From contig JNEM01008377.1 of the NCBI GenBank assembly GCA_000697335.1, positions 1 through 62,489 of the forward strand: DNA of 62,489 nucleotides, read 5' to 3'. The translations under genes and the position numbers were made by a program. Shown here piece by piece: positions 59,203-62,489 of the stretch (position 1 is the stretch's first letter; each line of letters starts with the position of its first letter). This DNA comes from Conidiobolus incongruus B7586. Its lineage: Eukaryota > Entomophthoromycota > Entomophthoromycetes > Entomophthorales > Conidiobolaceae. The notes under the pieces were generated by a model. It was not told the origin of the DNA, ran no database searches, and worked only from the letters and a program-made list of their open reading frames with translations.

Positions 59203-60030
59203 TTGGTACACTGTATTGAAAAAAAATTCAGACTTATTGTTAGTGTTATGTTTTATAATAAATTTTTTAATAAAAATGATTATTAGAAAAGTACGCGTAA
59301 TATCATTTAGTGAATTATTCATTAATCCTGTGTGTCTTAAAGCTGACTTACTGTTGAGATGTTGTAGCAGAATATTCAAAAAATACCTTCTTTCCATCCA
59401 TATCACTTCTGGGTTTAAATAATTCGTTCAGTGGAGTACATAGGATTTGGATAAATTCTAATAAGAGGAACTAAAGAACATTATTTGATTATGGACTAAT
59501 AAAGTCACTATAAATCTATAAATGAAGGGTAGTGTGGAATTAAGTATCGAATTGAGACGGATGGATAATTTCAAAATACAACATCAGATCATATTATATT
59601 ATAGAAAAATAAAATGACAAAAAAAATCTATTAAAATTGATATTTGATCTTAAATAATTTAAAATTGAACTAATAATTTTATTTTCAAAACTAGATCTAT
59701 ACTGTGAAAATAGTTAATTGTTGTTTATATCAATATTTGGTATATATACTTGAATCATATATATGCTTATAACATATTATTGCTCTTAAATTAAATCAAA
59801 TTAGATTTACCTATTGAATATCAATATTTAATGATTAAAAATCACAGTTAAAAAAATTAATATCAAGTAAAATAAAAATAATAAACAAAAATATATATAT
59901 TAACAGAAAATTTTAATTAAATATTTTAATAACAGCAAATTTTAAATGATACAAGGAATGGATGTGATGATATAAACAATTAAATTGCAATGAAATGCTG
60001 CAAATGATATGTTAATGTAATTAAACTACA

Positions 60031-62489
60031 TTAAATTTGTACATTTTTACACATGGTAACAATAATATTTTGTAATTCGGGATTATCTTGAATGTAGTCA
60101 GTAGGTGAAAAGTTGTACTTGGGATTGGTGCAGAGCTCAGTAAAAGTACAATAAATACCCCATGGATGAGGATTGTTGACCATTAAACGATCAATTAAAA
60201 CTCTACAATACTTAATTAATATTCATTCGAATTAATTAATCAACTTAATATTTTACCTGATAATTTGTTCTCTGCTATATTCATCATTAGCCTCTTCAAA
60301 AAGATGAAGTAAAACGGAGCTGAAGTAATGAGTATGAGAGTTAGGGTAACGGAGTTGATTGACAATCGCATTTAAAAAGTGGAAACGACCTACACAAGAA
60401 AGAATGAATAATCGGTATTAAAAAGCTATATGTTGAAAATCTTACCTTCAGCATCCAAATCAATGAATAATTGTTGGAAAATATCCATTGAAGTACTGTT
60501 ATTCAAATATGAAACATCAGATCTCTGGTTATTTTCGATACCTTGAAGACCAGTGTAAAATACTAAAGAATTGATTACTTCAACATCATAGGAAGATTCG
60601 GCTTTGCTGTTTTGTGAATAAAGATAGTTTCTTAAATTCAACAAGAATGAGATGGGCTCACGTGTCTTCAAGTATTGATCTAAATCTTGCAAGATGTTGT
60701 TGTTCTTGAGTGGAGTCTCATAGTCGGAAAGGATAAGGGGTGCCTTAGATTGTTCAGGAGAATCAGACTTGAAGGAAGGATCGTTAGGGAGAACAATATT
60801 GACATCCTTAGGGAAAGATCCCAAGATCAAGTTGCTAATTTGTAGGAATTTGGGAGGGATAACATTCATGAAGTCCATATGATAAGCGCATAAGAATTCA
60901 GGGAAATCTTGATATGTAAGTAAGGTAATTTTAAGAATACCCTTATACATAGTATCTCCAGATGCAGTGAGCAAAGAAGGCATTACGTGCTCAAGATATT
61001 TGAACATGGAGCAGAATAACTTTTGCATGAATGGCCATCCTTTTTGGTCAGGGAAATGCAGCAACTTAGGCATGAAGAATCTGTGCGAAATGAGAGCAAG
61101 CCATGAGAATGAGAAGCCAGGTAAAAAGCTTGGTACAAGAGTGTTAAGTGTATTTGCAACACTAACCAAAAGCTGGAAGTAAAGTGGACGAATATTTTCC
61201 TCTTGAACATGCAAACCGTATAAAATAGATGAAAAAATTCTGAACACAGGCTTTTGATTGAATCTAGTTCCAGATTTTTGATGATAATGAACCAGAATCA
61301 AAGAAATAACCGATAAAGTTCTGGTAAAAAGTTTCACCTTATCCAAATTTAAATCTTTAGAATTGGGGTCTTGATAATATTTAACTAATAATACAACCAA
61401 TTTGGCAAATGCATCCAATTTAAGGTAGGCAACTGTTGGATAAGAGTTGGAGTCCAAGGAGTAAGTTTGGAATTCGTCGATACAAGACTCGATACAGATC
61501 CTAGCAAACAAGGCTTGTGTTTCTTCATTAGCAAAAATTCGCTTCTGAATCAAAGATTGAATGTAGTCGGCAAGGTTCTGCTCATTGAAAGGAGTTAACT
61601 TGACAATACATACCCAATCGTTGAAGAGATTTTGGAGTTCTTGGAAGAGCAATTCGGTAGAGTTTTCTTTGACAGTGGATTGGAAGTGCTGCACTTCGTT
61701 CCAGAAGTTGATTAACTCTTCATTAGGTTGTTTAAGTTGAGGCAACTTGCCAAGTATTTGTAAACAATGAGTCCAATCAGAACTTCTGGATCCTTTAGGC
61801 TTCTCAGCGATGTACTTACGAATCAAATTTACAACATAGTCCAATACTGAGGAACGTCCAGATTCAATCATTTTAGCAAGTTGAACGTCAAGATCAGGCA
61901 AATGAATCAGACCAATTCTAATAAGTGCAATAGTGATTGGAACTACGTGCTTGCGCTCATCATCAGCGTAGGTTAACCATTGGCAAACTTCATATTTAGC
62001 TTTGGGAGAAGCTTCGCAAACGTTAGCTAAAATAACAACATATACCTCTCTAGCAAGAGCAGATTCATGTTTGTATAATCTGTGAACGAGTTTTTGGGTG
62101 AAAGCAAATGCAGCTTCATCAATATTATAGCATTGATCCATGAGATGGTTAATTTGGCCATGGAGGAAGCGAAAATCTTCATGGAAGGTAGATTCGTCGG
62201 TGGCATTTAAAACAACACGATCTAACTCGTTCAAAATATTGTTCAATTGCTCCATGATGAGTTGAGAGTGATTATGGTTGGGATCTAAATTGGCTGACTG
62301 ATAGGCATGTTGGGCATCAATTTCATAAGCAGCGGATTGAGAAGCACGAGTAATAAGATACAAATCTTCATATACACGAATCTGATTTTCAGTCAATCCA
62401 CTTGGTTTCAACTTGAAAACATCAGGCATATTCTTAGGATACTTATTAGGTACAAAGTAAGAAGGATCTGCACAAGGATGACCAGTATG
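60031..62489 (-). CDS. CNOT1: CCR4-NOT scaffold NOT1/CNOT1, C-terminal part (5' end beyond window)
   Basis: Exons 62489(edge)-60446, 60389-60257 and 60202-60031 encode the last 782 residues; the frame is open to the right edge, so the N-terminal region is outside. Blocks match CNOT1: [59 protein letters not shown] then [62 protein letters not shown]; and, across introns, [20 protein letters not shown] then [14 protein letters not shown] and [20 protein letters not shown]. This is the Not1 superfamily homology domain, which binds the NOT2-NOT3/5 module. CNOT1 is the scaffold of the cytoplasmic deadenylase. Both introns interrupt the most conserved stretch. Confidence 0.97.

Larger units (their letters stand above)
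54278..60030. other. 5.7-kb gene-poor region
   Basis: Contains the 5' leader of the APSES gene with a (TATAA)n run, two coding-like remnants (54970-55450 and 57130-57780), an (AT)n run at about 59177-59202 and otherwise AT-rich spacer. No intact gene recognised. Confidence 0.5.

Overview
The window looks like nuclear DNA of a very AT-rich, early-diverging (zygomycete-grade) fungus. Spacers are far richer in A+T than the coding exons. Most genes carry short GT-AG introns, commonly about 35-90 nt. The gene set mixes fungus-typical items (a Cbp4-type complex III factor, an APSES-type DNA-binding protein, ERG27-type sterol reductases, an expansin-like secreted protein) with eukaryotic genes kept in animal-like, intron-rich form (exportin-T, full-length ASH2L, CNOT1, ARMT1, TRAPPC3, DCTN6, MTO1). 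Entomophthorales such as Conidiobolus would fit the base composition and gene mix, but that placement is inference. I see no virus-like element, LTR element, LINE or CRISPR array.

Layout. 0.7-7.7 kb: an intronless class I aminotransferase (minus), a CoA-transferase family III enzyme (plus), a convergent RlmN-like radical-SAM gene that carries two inactivating-looking changes, and riboflavin synthase (plus). 7.7-11.75 kb is AT-rich spacer. 11.76-14.4 kb: a dead copy of the first aminotransferase in opposite orientation, then phosphoserine aminotransferase. 14.7-15.4 kb: a disordered protein of unknown function. 15.4-19 kb: spacer with a fold-back element. 19-23.6 kb: TRAPPC3/BET3 (plus) convergent with DCTN6, then MTO1 (both minus). 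24.4-29 kb: two tandem 339-residue ERG27-like reductases sharing a 160-base tract of perfect identity. 29.8-36.9 kb: a TLC-domain membrane protein, a damaged MED11-like gene (plus) and exportin-T (about 20 exons). 38.4-46.7 kb: ASH2L, CBP4, a tRNA-Ser(GCT), a secreted class 3 lipase, ARMT1 and a small hypothetical. 49.9-50.8 kb: expansin-like protein. 53.3-54.3 kb: APSES-type regulator. 60-62.5 kb: the C-terminal half of CNOT1, running off the right edge.

There is no operon-like logic; these are mostly independent housekeeping genes. Several serve mitochondria (MTO1, CBP4, the RlmN-like gene, possibly SUGCT and ARMT1). From 20 to 46.7 kb nearly every gene is on the minus strand. The points most worth following are the gene-conversion tract between the sterol reductase paralogs, the eroded RlmN-like and MED11-like genes, the inverted live/dead aminotransferase pair, and the apparent mitochondrial presequence on ARMT1. 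Exon structures were derived by hand from splice-site consensus and family alignment from memory; most add up to whole codon counts, which supports them.
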